From Lachnospira sp. (GTDB taxonomy: Bacteria; Bacillota; Clostridia; Lachnospirales; Lachnospiraceae), in the NCBI GenBank assembly GCA_015057605.1, contig SVDX01000013.1:1-62662 (forward strand): 62,662 bases of DNA, given 5' to 3'. A program made the translations under genes and the position numbers. Each line of letters opens with the position of its first letter. Position 1 is the first letter of the stretch. Positions 1 through 7,598 of this stretch are shown piece after piece. The notes under the pieces are model-generated. The model had not been told where the DNA came from. It saw only the letters and a program-made list of their open reading frames with translations, and did no database searches.

Positions 1-81
1 GCTTATGATGAAAGCGGAAATGCTGTTTATCGCTTGGAAATCCAGAACGGAATGTGGATTTGGGTATCTATTTTACAGTAA
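1..81 (+). CDS. 3' end of an unidentified protein
   Basis: Frame 1 is open from the window edge to a TAA at 79-81 and encodes 26 residues ending in WIWVSILQ. The reading is acidic-to-aromatic and has no motif I recognise. In many Clostridia comEC lies just before holA, but this tail does not look like ComEC. The start lies outside the window, so function cannot be assigned. Confidence 0.5.
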   Translation, partial: AYDESGNAVYRLEIQNGMWIWVSILQ

Positions 82-417
82 TAATGGAGAGATAAATTTT
101 AGGTTTACGCAGTACTCGCCATACCGACAGGTTCGCAAGACAAGCTTGCTCACTGTCGCGGCGTTCGCCGTATTGTCCACTGTCTAAATATGCTCTTACG
201 TGTGCAAGTACCCGACGAGCAGTATTTAGCCACTGTCCAGCATGGCTCATTGCTGCGCGCAAAATTTCAGTTTGTACTTTTATTGATGGTAGTGAATTTA
301 ATATGATGAAAAGCATACGAGGGGTGTTCAAATGAACACCCCTAATGGTACAACGTTTAATTATATTATTCTTTGGAATAGAAAAATAGCAAATGTGATG
401 ATATAATAATTATTGTA
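82..417. other. GC-rich, hairpin-dense intergenic stretch
   Basis: This spacer has no convincing gene. From about 101 to 260 it is clearly richer in G+C than its surroundings and packed with inverted repeats: cgacag (125-130) with ctgtcg (153-158), enclosing gcaag (135-139) with cttgc (145-149); cggcg (159-163) with cgccg (166-170); ctaaatatgctc (185-196) with gagcagtatttag (218-230, one bulge); and cagca (238-242) with tgctg (251-255). Short ORFs on both strands cross it but none has a ribosome binding site. It could be a structured RNA, a mobile-element scar, or a complex 3' region. Confidence 0.5.
320..343. repeat. Perfect 11-bp inverted repeat, terminator-like
   Basis: Arms aggggtgttca (320-330) and tgaacacccct (333-343) are perfect complements with a 2-nt loop. 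No T tract follows on either strand, so intrinsic termination is uncertain; a protein-binding palindrome is the alternative. Confidence 0.55.
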
Positions 418-771
418 TTGGTGCAATTTTATATGTGGTTGGATGAAAAGGTGCACCATTACTGGAATTATTTTAAATATGATGGAGAAAATACAATGCT
501 GGCATATCGTGAAAAACATCATTCTCTTATAGCAAGAGACTTAAGTCATATAGAAGAATATACAAAAGAAGATTTGATGAAATCGGATGAGATTGAACTA
601 ATTTATAGGTGTATTTATAGGTATGATATGAATGTTTTCATGCTACATATCTTAAAGAAGGGAAAAATGATGGCGTAAAAGACTATATAGAATGGATAAA
701 TAGCAGAATTGTTTGAGATGTCCGTTGAATTAGTGAAGAAACTGTACAGAGAATTGCAAGAAGAATTATAA
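418..771 (+). pseudogene. Frameshifted remnant of an unidentified gene
   Basis: The first frame reads about 86 residues (starting codons TTG 418, GTG 421 or ATG 433) and stops at 676-678. One nucleotide added in the A run near 663-668 would continue the reading as GKNDGVKDYIEWINSRIV. A third frame then gives AELFEMSVELVKKLYREL up to TAA 769-771. No ribosome binding site precedes any of the candidate starts. The continuity of charged, helical coding-like sequence across frames suggests a decayed gene. I do not recognise the family. Confidence 0.45.
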
Positions 772-774
772 TAA

Positions 775-803
775 TTGAACAAGTTTATCGTATATGATAT
801 AAT
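775..803 (+). promoter_or_regulatory. Predicted sigma-A promoter for holA
   Basis: TTGAAC (775-780) and TATAAT (798-803) are separated by 17 bp and lie 35 bp before the holA start. Confidence 0.65.
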
Positions 804-837
804 TTTGCTATTAAGATTATGAAATGAAGGTAAAGCC

Positions 838-1815
838 GTGAAAACTATTAACGAAAACATAGCCAATAATCAATATAAAAATATATACCTTCTTATGGGC
901 ACTGAAAAATATTTAAAAAAGCAATGCAAGGATAAGCTAAAGAAAGCACTTGTGCAAGAAGGCTTTGAGATGAACTATAATTACTATGAGGGCGATGGTA
1001 TCAATCCGAGTGATGTAATAGCTAACATAGCGACAATGCCATTTTTTGCAGATTATCGATTAGTTGTAATTGAAAATAGCGGTTTCTTTAAGAAAGGCTG
1101 CGAAATGCTTGAAGAATATATTAAAAATCCGGTTTCAACGACAATAATAGTATTTGTTGAAGAAGAGGTTGATAAAAGAAGTAAGCTATATAAGGCTCTT
1201 TTAGATAATGCCTATATAGCAAGCCTTGATATGCCGTCAACGAATGATTTGAAACGCTGGGTTTTAGCGGGCGTATCGGCAGCAGGGCTTAAGATAAGAG
1301 ATAGTGCGTGCGAATATTTCCTCGAGAATAGCGCTACAAGTATGGAAAATATTTCAAAGGAGCTTGAAAAGCTTATATGCTATACCTTAGATAAGGGTGA
1401 GATTAATATTGATGATGTAAAGGCTGTGTGCATACAAAAGCTTGAAGACAGAATATTTGATATGATGACCTTTATGGCAAAAAAGGAGCAAAAGAGAGCA
1501 TTAGAGCTATATGCAGATTTATTGCTACTTAAGGAAGCACCGATAAGAATATTATTTATGATGGCAAGACAATACAATCAGATGCTTCTTTGTAAGGATT
1601 TGTTAAAAGAAGGAAAGGGCAATAAGGAGATTGCACTTCTTCTTTCGGTAAGAGATTTCGTTGTGCCACGTTTAGCAGGAATAGTAAAGAACTACACTAG
1701 AGAAGAAATTAAAAAATGCGTTGAACTTTGTGTAGATACTGAAAATGCCATTAAGACGGGTAATGTGAATGACCAGATCGGAGTTGAGATGGCAATAGTG
1801 GAATTAAGCAAATAA
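838..1815 (+). CDS. holA: DNA polymerase III subunit delta
   Basis: The 325-residue protein matches the delta subunit of the clamp loader, which opens the beta sliding clamp and loads it on primed DNA at the replication fork. The N-terminal part has the family's NYYEGDG and ATMPFFADYRLVVIE type stretches of the AAA+-like fold, followed by helical collar-type sequence; delta normally lacks a functional Walker A motif. The start is GTG at 838, placed by an AAGG-type ribosome binding site at about 827-830. Length is close to the usual 330-345. The gene is monocistronic, between its own promoter and a terminator shared with rpsT. Confidence 0.9.
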   Translation: MKTINENIANNQYKNIYLLMGTEKYLKKQCKDKLKKALVQEGFEMNYNYYEGDGINPSDVIANIATMPFFADYRLVVIENSGFFKKGCEMLEEYIKNPVSTTIIVFVEEEVDKRSKLYKALLDNAYIASLDMPSTNDLKRWVLAGVSAAGLKIRDSACEYFLENSATSMENISKELEKLICYTLDKGEINIDDVKAVCIQKLEDRIFDMMTFMAKKEQKRALELYADLLLLKEAPIRILFMMARQYNQMLLCKDLLKEGKGNKEIALLLSVRDFVVPRLAGIVKNYTREEIKKCVELCVDTENAIKTGNVNDQIGVEMAIVELSK

Positions 1816-1824
1816 AAAGAACAA

Positions 1825-1860
1825 AAAAGGAATGACATGAGGGTATATGTCATTCCTTTT
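1825..1860. terminator. Bidirectional terminator between holA and rpsT
   Basis: Arms at 1825-1838 and 1847-1860 pair over 14 bp with an 8-nt loop. The A-rich and T-rich ends allow it to end both holA (+) and rpsT (-). Confidence 0.85.
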
Positions 1861-1875
1861 ATATTAACTAAAATA

Positions 1876-2139
1876 TTAAGCCATAGCGTTAACAGCTTTT
1901 GTAAGTCTTGAAACTTTTCTTGAAGCTGTATTTTTATGATAAATACCTTTTGAAGCAGCCTTGTTGATTTCGCCGATAGCTTGTGTTAAAGCAGCTTGAG
2001 CTGCAGCCTTATCTTCCTTAGCGATAGCAAGTTCTACTTTCTTGATATAAGTTTTCACCTTAGACTTGATTGCTTTGTTCTTAGCAGTTCTAATCTCTGT
2101 TACAAGAATTCTCTTCTTTGCTGATTTGATGTTAGCCAA
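1876..2139 (-). CDS. rpsT: 30S ribosomal protein S20
   Basis: The 87-residue basic protein begins with the family signature MANIKSAKKRI and continues with the helical, lysine-rich S20 sequence; it binds 16S rRNA early in small-subunit assembly. The initiation codon is a TTG (2137-2139 complement) placed 7 nt after a GGAGGT ribosome binding site. An upstream in-frame TTG at 2154 falls inside that site and is rejected. The gene is transcribed alone, convergent with holA, and its leader contains an 11-nt copy of its own initiation region, described separately. Confidence 0.95.
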   Translation of the reverse strand: MANIKSAKKRILVTEIRTAKNKAIKSKVKTYIKKVELAIAKEDKAAAQAALTQAIGEINKAASKGIYHKNTASRKVSRLTKAVNAMA

Positions 2140-2202
2140 TCCGGACACCTCCAATTTAGTAAATATAGTTTAATATGATACTGTTTCATTAAATCCGGAC
2201 AC
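2138..2202 (-). promoter_or_regulatory. rpsT leader with direct repeat of its initiation region
   Basis: The 11-nt string aatccggacac (plus-strand reading) occurs at 2192-2202 in the leader and again at 2138-2148, directly over the rpsT spacer and start codon. S20 is known to be autoregulated in Escherichia coli; here a role for this mimic in translational feedback is only inferred. Confidence 0.35.
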
Positions 2203-2230
2203 GGACGTTCTAATGTAAACATACTATTGT

Positions 2231-2259
2231 ATTTTATTATAGGCGGATATAATTGTCAA
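2231..2259 (-). promoter_or_regulatory. Predicted sigma-A promoter for rpsT
   Basis: On the minus strand TTGACA (2254-2259) and TAAAAT (2231-2236) are separated by 17 bp. The perfect -35 suits a ribosomal protein gene. Confidence 0.75.
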
Positions 2260-2324
2260 TACATAAAATTTGTTTTTTTGCAAAAAATAAAATAGAAATT
2301 GCAATGAGGGAGTAAATTGGATTT

Positions 2325-3233
2325 ATGAAATCAAAATATGATATAAGAACAGATTTAGCACTTGAGCTAAAGGAGGAGGTTGTTCCACCTTCAGGGATAA
2401 TAGATGGAGTATTAGTGGATGAAAAATATTATAATAAGCAAGCGTTAAAGATAACAGCTGTTGAAGTAGTGAATGAAAAGGGCAGCAGTCTTATAAGAAA
2501 GCCTATTGGTAAGTATATAACCATTGAGGCAAAATATTTAAGTAAAAATGATGATATTTATCATAAAGAGATAGTAAAGACCTTAGCAAAGCATTTAAAC
2601 AAAATGATAAAAGAACTTTGTAATGGAAATGGAAAGGTAAAGCTTTTGGTGGCAGGACTTGGAAATAGAAATGTAACACCAGATGCTTTGGGCCCACTTG
2701 CGGTTGATAATCTTGAAATAGACAGTAGTTTAAGCGCAATAGCACCAGGAGTGTTTGGACAAACAGGAATGGAAACGGCAAGCGTGATAAAAGGTGTTAT
2801 AAGTGAAAATAAACCGGACGTTCTTATTGTTGTGGATGCGCTTGCGGCAAGGAGTAGTAAACGTTTGAATCAGACAATACAGCTAAGTAATACTGGAATA
2901 CAGCCAGGTTCCGGCGTTGGTAATAATAGAGAAGAAATAAATAAAAAGAATATGAAAGTACCTGTTATAGCAATAGGGGTACCAACGGTAGTCGATGCTG
3001 CAACAATAGTAAATGATACACTTACGGATTTGCTTGAAGCATTGTCGTTGTCATATTTGATAAGTGATATAAATGAAAGAGAAAAATACTACTTTGTAAA
3101 AGAGGTTATGCAGGAAGACCTTGTGGATATGTATGTTACTCCAAAAGAAGTAGACGAAACAATACGACGTATTGCTTATACAATATCAGAGGCTATAAAT
3201 CTTGTACAAAGTGGTATAAAAGAGGAGGTATAA
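2325..3233 (+). CDS. gpr: Germination protease GPR (spore protease)
   Basis: GPR degrades the small acid-soluble proteins that coat DNA in the spore, releasing amino acids at germination. It is made as a zymogen that processes itself in the forespore. The 302-residue protein shows the propeptide-type RTDLALE at residues 8-14 and the family motif GLGNRNVTPDALG at 111-123. The protein is shorter than the Bacillus enzyme (about 370) but typical of Clostridia. A GAGGGAG ribosome binding site precedes ATG 2325. spoIIP follows, as in many spore formers. Confidence 0.93.
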   Translation: MKSKYDIRTDLALELKEEVVPPSGIIDGVLVDEKYYNKQALKITAVEVVNEKGSSLIRKPIGKYITIEAKYLSKNDDIYHKEIVKTLAKHLNKMIKELCNGNGKVKLLVAGLGNRNVTPDALGPLAVDNLEIDSSLSAIAPGVFGQTGMETASVIKGVISENKPDVLIVVDALAARSSKRLNQTIQLSNTGIQPGSGVGNNREEINKKNMKVPVIAIGVPTVVDAATIVNDTLTDLLEALSLSYLISDINEREKYYFVKEVMQEDLVDMYVTPKEVDETIRRIAYTISEAINLVQSGIKEEV

Positions 3234-3266
3234 CAATATATTTGTAAAAAAACAAAAGGGGTTATT

Positions 3267-4367
3267 ATGATGTACAGAAAAATATTTATAATACTTTCAA
3301 TGATATTTGTGTTTACTTTGTTAAAACAGGAAATATATGAATTTATAAATCCTGTGGGTCAGGCTCTTAATCGGGTATCAGCACCTAATAATGATAAGAA
3401 AGAAGCATTATATGCCTGTATTGAAAATCTGTATTGTGGTAATTCATATGTGGTATCAGCATATCAAAAGCCCAAAAGCTATAAAGACCCTTTAAAAATA
3501 GATTATCAAAATGTAAGCTTTGATGCGGCTACATTTTTTGCAAAGGAGGAAACAGAAAATGTCGTTACAATGAATAGGATAGGTCGAATATATTCATACG
3601 AAGAAATTACAGATTTTGATTTTCTGTATTCCAATTTTTTTACAGTGGCATCTGTGACCTCATTAAATGCGCAAAGGTATGATGTAAAAAAACTTCTTGA
3701 AACAAATCTTTCAATACAAAAAGATTCAAATGCTCCACAAATCCTTATTTTTCACACTCATTCACAGGAAACCTTTGTCGATTCTGATACAAATGATACT
3801 GACACATCAATTATAGGAGTTGGAAATACACTTGCAAAACATTTAGAAGATATGGGCTATAATGTACTTCATGATACAAGTAATTACGACATTGTAAATG
3901 GAGTTTTAGATAGAAGTAAGGCTTATACCTATGCAAATGAGGCGATAAAAAAGCATCTTGAAAAATATCCAAGCATTGAAGTGATTCTTGATATTCATAG
4001 AGACGGAGTTCCTGATGACAAGCTTTTTGTAACGGAAATTGAAGGCAAAAAGATGGCTAAGATAATGCTGTTTAATGGAATTAGTTATACAAATATAAAT
4101 GGAGAAATTGACTATTTAAAAAATGAAAATCTTGATGCTAATTTGGCTACAAGCCTGCAAATGCAGTTGCTTGCAGAGGCATATTATCCGGATTTGATGA
4201 GAAAAATGTATATACACGGCTATAGATATTGTCTTCATCATAGAGGACGCTCTATGCTTGTTGAGGTGGGTGCGCAAAACAATACAATAGAGGAAGCAAA
4301 AAATGCAATGCTGCCATTTGCAATAACTTTAGATAAATTACTTTCAGGAGAAAAAATAATAGAATAA
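3267..4367 (+). CDS. spoIIP: Stage II sporulation protein P, peptidoglycan hydrolase
   Basis: SpoIIP cleaves septal peptidoglycan with SpoIID and SpoIIM during engulfment of the forespore. The 366-residue protein has an N-terminal membrane anchor (about residues 5-20) and an extracytoplasmic amidase/endopeptidase domain. The zinc-site motifs are visible: HTHSQE at 163-168, DIHRDG around 243-247 and the C-terminal VEVGAQNNT. The gene lies 33 bp after gpr with an AAAGGGG ribosome binding site. The two may be cotranscribed under forespore or mother-cell control, although no sporulation sigma-factor site was established. Confidence 0.93.
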   Translation: MMYRKIFIILSMIFVFTLLKQEIYEFINPVGQALNRVSAPNNDKKEALYACIENLYCGNSYVVSAYQKPKSYKDPLKIDYQNVSFDAATFFAKEETENVVTMNRIGRIYSYEEITDFDFLYSNFFTVASVTSLNAQRYDVKKLLETNLSIQKDSNAPQILIFHTHSQETFVDSDTNDTDTSIIGVGNTLAKHLEDMGYNVLHDTSNYDIVNGVLDRSKAYTYANEAIKKHLEKYPSIEVILDIHRDGVPDDKLFVTEIEGKKMAKIMLFNGISYTNINGEIDYLKNENLDANLATSLQMQLLAEAYYPDLMRKMYIHGYRYCLHHRGRSMLVEVGAQNNTIEEAKNAMLPFAITLDKLLSGEKIIE

Positions 4368-4443
4368 AAATGCGTTTTGCTTGATTTTTTAAAGTTTTTC
4401 TGTTAATCTATATACATAAATTAATTAGAAAAGAGGTTTCAAA

Positions 4444-4788
4444 ATGAGTAATTGTGATAACAAGAATTGTAACTGCGAAGGAGAATGTACTTGTGAAGAA
4501 CAAGCAACAGTTACATTAACACTTGATAATGATCAAGAATTAGAATGTGCGATTATTGGCATTTTCCCTGCAGCAGATAAGGAATATATAGCTTTATTAC
4601 CTTTAGAAGGTCCTGAAGCAGAAGAAGGAGAGGTATTCTTATATCGTTATGTTGAGACAGAGAATGGCGAACCAACATTAGAGAATATCGAAAGTGATGA
4701 AGAGTATGAAATCGTTGCAGATGCATTTGATGAATTATTAGACAGTGCAGAGTATGACGAAATCGTTGGAGAAGATGAATTAGAATAA
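4444..4788 (+). CDS. DUF1292 family protein
   Basis: The 114-residue acidic protein carries the DUF1292 core (about residues 22-100), a small beta-rich domain found in Firmicutes whose role is unknown; Bacillus members are named YrzB. Unusually, residues 4-18 form a cysteine-rich head with six Cys (CDNKNCNCEGECTC), which could bind metal. An AGAGG ribosome binding site lies before ATG 4444. It stands alone, closed by a terminator. Confidence 0.8.
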   Translation: MSNCDNKNCNCEGECTCEEQATVTLTLDNDQELECAIIGIFPAADKEYIALLPLEGPEAEEGEVFLYRYVETENGEPTLENIESDEEYEIVADAFDELLDSAEYDEIVGEDELE

Positions 4789-4801
4789 AAACAGACTTTA
4801 G

Positions 4802-4836
4802 GGAAATTTTATATTTTTTAATAAAATTTCCTTTTT
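4802..4836 (+). terminator. Terminator after the DUF1292 gene
   Basis: ggaaattttat (4802-4812) pairs with ataaaatttcc (4821-4831), followed by TTTTTG. Confidence 0.85.
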
Positions 4837-4850
4837 GTCTTTAAAATCTA

Positions 4851-4879
4851 TTGAAAAATTTTACTATTCATAGTAGAAT
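4851..4879 (+). promoter_or_regulatory. Predicted promoter for the Lrp/maf operon
   Basis: TTGAAA (4851-4856), 17-bp spacer, TAGAAT (4874-4879). Confidence 0.65.
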
Positions 4880-4915
4880 GTAAGGGTGGTATTATGCCAC
4901 GAAAGGGTATATATT

Positions 4916-5374
4916 ATGGATAAAATCGATAAAAAAATAATTACTTTGCTTCAGGAAGATGCGCGTATGCCACTTAAGGTTTTAGCTGAAAAAGTATTTT
5001 TGTCATCACCGGCAGTATCAGCCAGAATTGAAAGACTTGAAAAGGCAGGCATTATAACAGGTTATACGACTAAGATTAATCAGCTAGCATTGGGATATCA
5101 TATTACGGCATTTATTAATCTTGAAGTATCACCAGCGCAAAAGGCAGAGTTTTATCCTTTTATTAAAGGATGTAAGAATGTAATTGAATGTAATTGTGTT
5201 ACAGGTACATATTCAATGCTACTAAAGGTTGCATTTGCAAGTACAATGCAGCTTGATACATTTATAGGCCAGTTGCAAAAGTACGGAAGAACCAGTACAC
5301 AAATCGTGTTTTCAACACCTGTTGAAAATAGAGGAATTGATGTTGGAATTGAAAGTGATGATTTAAATGATTAA
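4916..5374 (+). CDS. Lrp/AsnC family transcriptional regulator
   Basis: The 152-residue protein has the usual Lrp architecture: an N-terminal helix-turn-helix (about residues 1-60, with DARMPLKVLAEKVFLSSPAVS) and a C-terminal RAM/ACT-like ligand and oligomerisation domain (about 65-145). Such regulators respond to amino acids and control metabolism; the target here is unknown. ATG 4916 is chosen because GAAAGGG lies 9 nt upstream. An in-frame GTG at 4886 is possible but would add ten atypical residues. The end overlaps maf by 8 bp, indicating coupled translation. Confidence 0.85.
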   Translation: MDKIDKKIITLLQEDARMPLKVLAEKVFLSSPAVSARIERLEKAGIITGYTTKINQLALGYHITAFINLEVSPAQKAEFYPFIKGCKNVIECNCVTGTYSMLLKVAFASTMQLDTFIGQLQKYGRTSTQIVFSTPVENRGIDVGIESDDLND

Positions 5375-5942
5375 GATAGTTTTAGCTTCTGCATCACCAA
5401 GACGAAGAGAAATATTATCTCAGGTCGGATTTGATTTTGAGATATGTCCAAGTGATAAAGAAGAGCTTGTTACAAGCACGGCACCAGAAGAAGTGGTTTT
5501 GGAATTATCTATGCAAAAGGCAAAGGATATATATGAAAGATACCAAGAAGAGGACGTGCTTATTATAGCAGCAGATACAATTGTAGCTAAGGATGACAAA
5601 ATCTTAGGTAAGCCAAGGGATAAGGAAGATGCGATAGAGATGCTTAAGCTTATACAAGGCTCATCTCACAAGGTATATACAGGTGTAACACTTATGCTTC
5701 GTAAGGAAGATGGGTGTATAACTAAAAGCTTTTACGAGGCCACTAAGGTTAATGTGTTTCCAATGACTATGGATAACATTTTAGAATATATAGATAGTAA
5801 GGAACCGTTCGATAAAGCGGGTGCATATGCAATTCAAGGATTATTTGCAGCATACATAGAAAGTATAGAAGGCGATTATTATAACGTTGTAGGCTTACCT
5901 ATCGGACGTCTTTGTAGTAAATTAAGAGAGCTTAATATATAG
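5367..5942 (+). CDS. maf: Maf-like nucleoside triphosphate pyrophosphatase
   Basis: Maf proteins hydrolyse non-canonical or modified nucleoside triphosphates to monophosphates and affect septum formation when overproduced. The 191-residue protein begins with the family signature LASASPRRREIL and carries AADTIV (catalytic Asp) and the KPRDKEDAIEML helix, then GPFDKAGAYAIQG-like sequence (here EPFDKAGAYAIQG). Length is typical. It overlaps the Lrp gene by 8 bp and precedes the dynamin-like genes by 20 bp with no terminator, so read-through into them is likely. Confidence 0.92.
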   Translation: MIKIVLASASPRRREILSQVGFDFEICPSDKEELVTSTAPEEVVLELSMQKAKDIYERYQEEDVLIIAADTIVAKDDKILGKPRDKEDAIEMLKLIQGSSHKVYTGVTLMLRKEDGCITKSFYEATKVNVFPMTMDNILEYIDSKEPFDKAGAYAIQGLFAAYIESIEGDYYNVVGLPIGRLCSKLRELNI

Positions 5943-5962
5943 AAGTATTTGAGGAGGTTTAT

Positions 5963-7576
5963 ATGCAGTACAAACAGGAATTTATTCAAAAATTTGAAAC
6001 ACTTAAGATTATTAAAGAAAAGTATGGTTTAGACAGCAAGGATGTAGACGAAGCGATTGAAAGTATTGATACATACAAGGTTACAGCACCAGTAGTAGGT
6101 AACTTCAGTACAGGTAAGAGCTCCCTTATTAATGCGGTTATTGGAAAGCCTTTACTTGGCGTAGAGATTACACCAGAAACAGCTGTTCCAACAGAAGTTT
6201 ATTATGGCAATAACAAGGTATATCGTTATACCAATAAAGGTATAATTGAACATAAGATTGAAGATTTACCACTTAGAGACCTAACAGTAAAGGATACAGA
6301 ATTATTAAAGGTTGAATATGATAGTGAATTTCTTAAGCAGATTTCTACAGTAAGTATAGTTGACTTACCAGGCTTTGATACAAGTATTGAATTGCATAAT
6401 AGAGCTATTGATCAATATTTACCAAAGAGTTTGGCATATTTATTAGTAGTTTCATCAGATGAACCTGTATTAAAGGAAAGTATTATTGACTTATTAAAGG
6501 AGCTTAAGACATATGAGATTCCTGTATATATCATTCTTACAAAGGCTAACAGACTTTCTGTAGAAGAGATATATGAATGTAAGGTCCTTCTTAAGCAAGT
6601 AGTTGAAGGTGTTATTGGCAAGGAAGTAAGAGTTGCATGTGTTGATTCTTACGGCGATGTTAAGATTGAAGAGTTTAAGGATATTCTTCTTGAAATTCAA
6701 GGAAAGACAGCTGATATTTTCAAACAAAAATATTCGAGAATGCTTAACAAGTGTTCTAAGTATGCTCAAATTTACTTACTTGAGAGAATTGAAAAGGGTA
6801 GTCTTTCAATTTCTGAATTGGAGCAAGAGGTTGAAAAGGTTGAAAAGCAGATAAGAGAATTGTCAGATAAGGTTCAAAAGGAACAAGATACATTTAATGC
6901 ACAGGCAGATTCATGCATACAGGCAATTGTTGATAGAGTTAAGAATAATCTTGAGTCTAACAAGGCTACAATCAGTGTTATGCTTGAAAATGGAGCTGAT
7001 ATTACAGATAAGATTAACTACATTGTCAGAAATGCAGTATCTACAGGTATTAAGACAGAGTTTGAACCAAGACTACAAAAATATGTTGAACATATTTCAA
7101 GCATGGTTAACATTGAATTTTCAGAGCAAGATGCGGTTATGCTTGATTTAAAAAATCTTACAGAAGCAAAGATTACTGATAATGTTGTTAAAACAGCATT
7201 ACCTGTAGTTTTAGCTGGTGTTGGTATGGCATTTGGACCAGCATTTGCATTGATTGGCGGTGCAGTTGGTGTATTAGGTGATACAATCATCAATATGAAG
7301 AGCAGTGTAAAGAAGAAAAAAGAAATCGATGCAACAGCAACTAACATTATTAACAATGTTTCAGAACAATCGGCAACTATTGTTGAAAATGAAATCCGCA
7401 AATATATTACTAATGTTAATCAGCAGATTGAAATTGATATTTCAAGACAGCAAGAGGTATTAGAAAAGACATTACATGATATTAAGATGGATATTGCAGT
7501 TGAAGAAAATTCTAAGGCTGATACTCTTGGCGATTTCGAAAAAGATTTAAATACTATTAAGTCATTTGCAGTGTAG
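5963..7576 (+). CDS. Dynamin-like GTPase, first of a tandem pair
   Basis: The 537-residue protein has a dynamin-type G domain: P-loop GNFSTGKSS (46-54), G3 DLPGFD (134-139) and G4 TKAN (193-196). After this come long helical, coiled-coil segments (about 260-405) and a hydrophobic stretch of about 35 residues near 408-440 that fits a membrane-inserting paddle or a hairpin. Bacterial dynamin-like proteins remodel or repair membranes; many act as pairs of unequal partners. The gene has a strong GAGGAGG site and is followed after 22 bp by a second, longer dynamin gene. Substrate membrane and trigger are unknown. Confidence 0.85.
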   Translation: MQYKQEFIQKFETLKIIKEKYGLDSKDVDEAIESIDTYKVTAPVVGNFSTGKSSLINAVIGKPLLGVEITPETAVPTEVYYGNNKVYRYTNKGIIEHKIEDLPLRDLTVKDTELLKVEYDSEFLKQISTVSIVDLPGFDTSIELHNRAIDQYLPKSLAYLLVVSSDEPVLKESIIDLLKELKTYEIPVYIILTKANRLSVEEIYECKVLLKQVVEGVIGKEVRVACVDSYGDVKIEEFKDILLEIQGKTADIFKQKYSRMLNKCSKYAQIYLLERIEKGSLSISELEQEVEKVEKQIRELSDKVQKEQDTFNAQADSCIQAIVDRVKNNLESNKATISVMLENGADITDKINYIVRNAVSTGIKTEFEPRLQKYVEHISSMVNIEFSEQDAVMLDLKNLTEAKITDNVVKTALPVVLAGVGMAFGPAFALIGGAVGVLGDTIINMKSSVKKKKEIDATATNIINNVSEQSATIVENEIRKYITNVNQQIEIDISRQQEVLEKTLHDIKMDIAVEENSKADTLGDFEKDLNTIKSFAV

Positions 7577-7598
7577 ATGAGGAAAGGTATGGGCAATT

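Noticed and set aside
320-343. Rho-independent terminator for the upstream partial gene
   Set aside because: No T tract follows the perfect hairpin on either strand; kept only as an inverted repeat.
4886-4915. GTG start at 4886 for the Lrp-type gene
   Set aside because: It would add residues atypical of the family, and ATG 4916 has a well-placed ribosome site.
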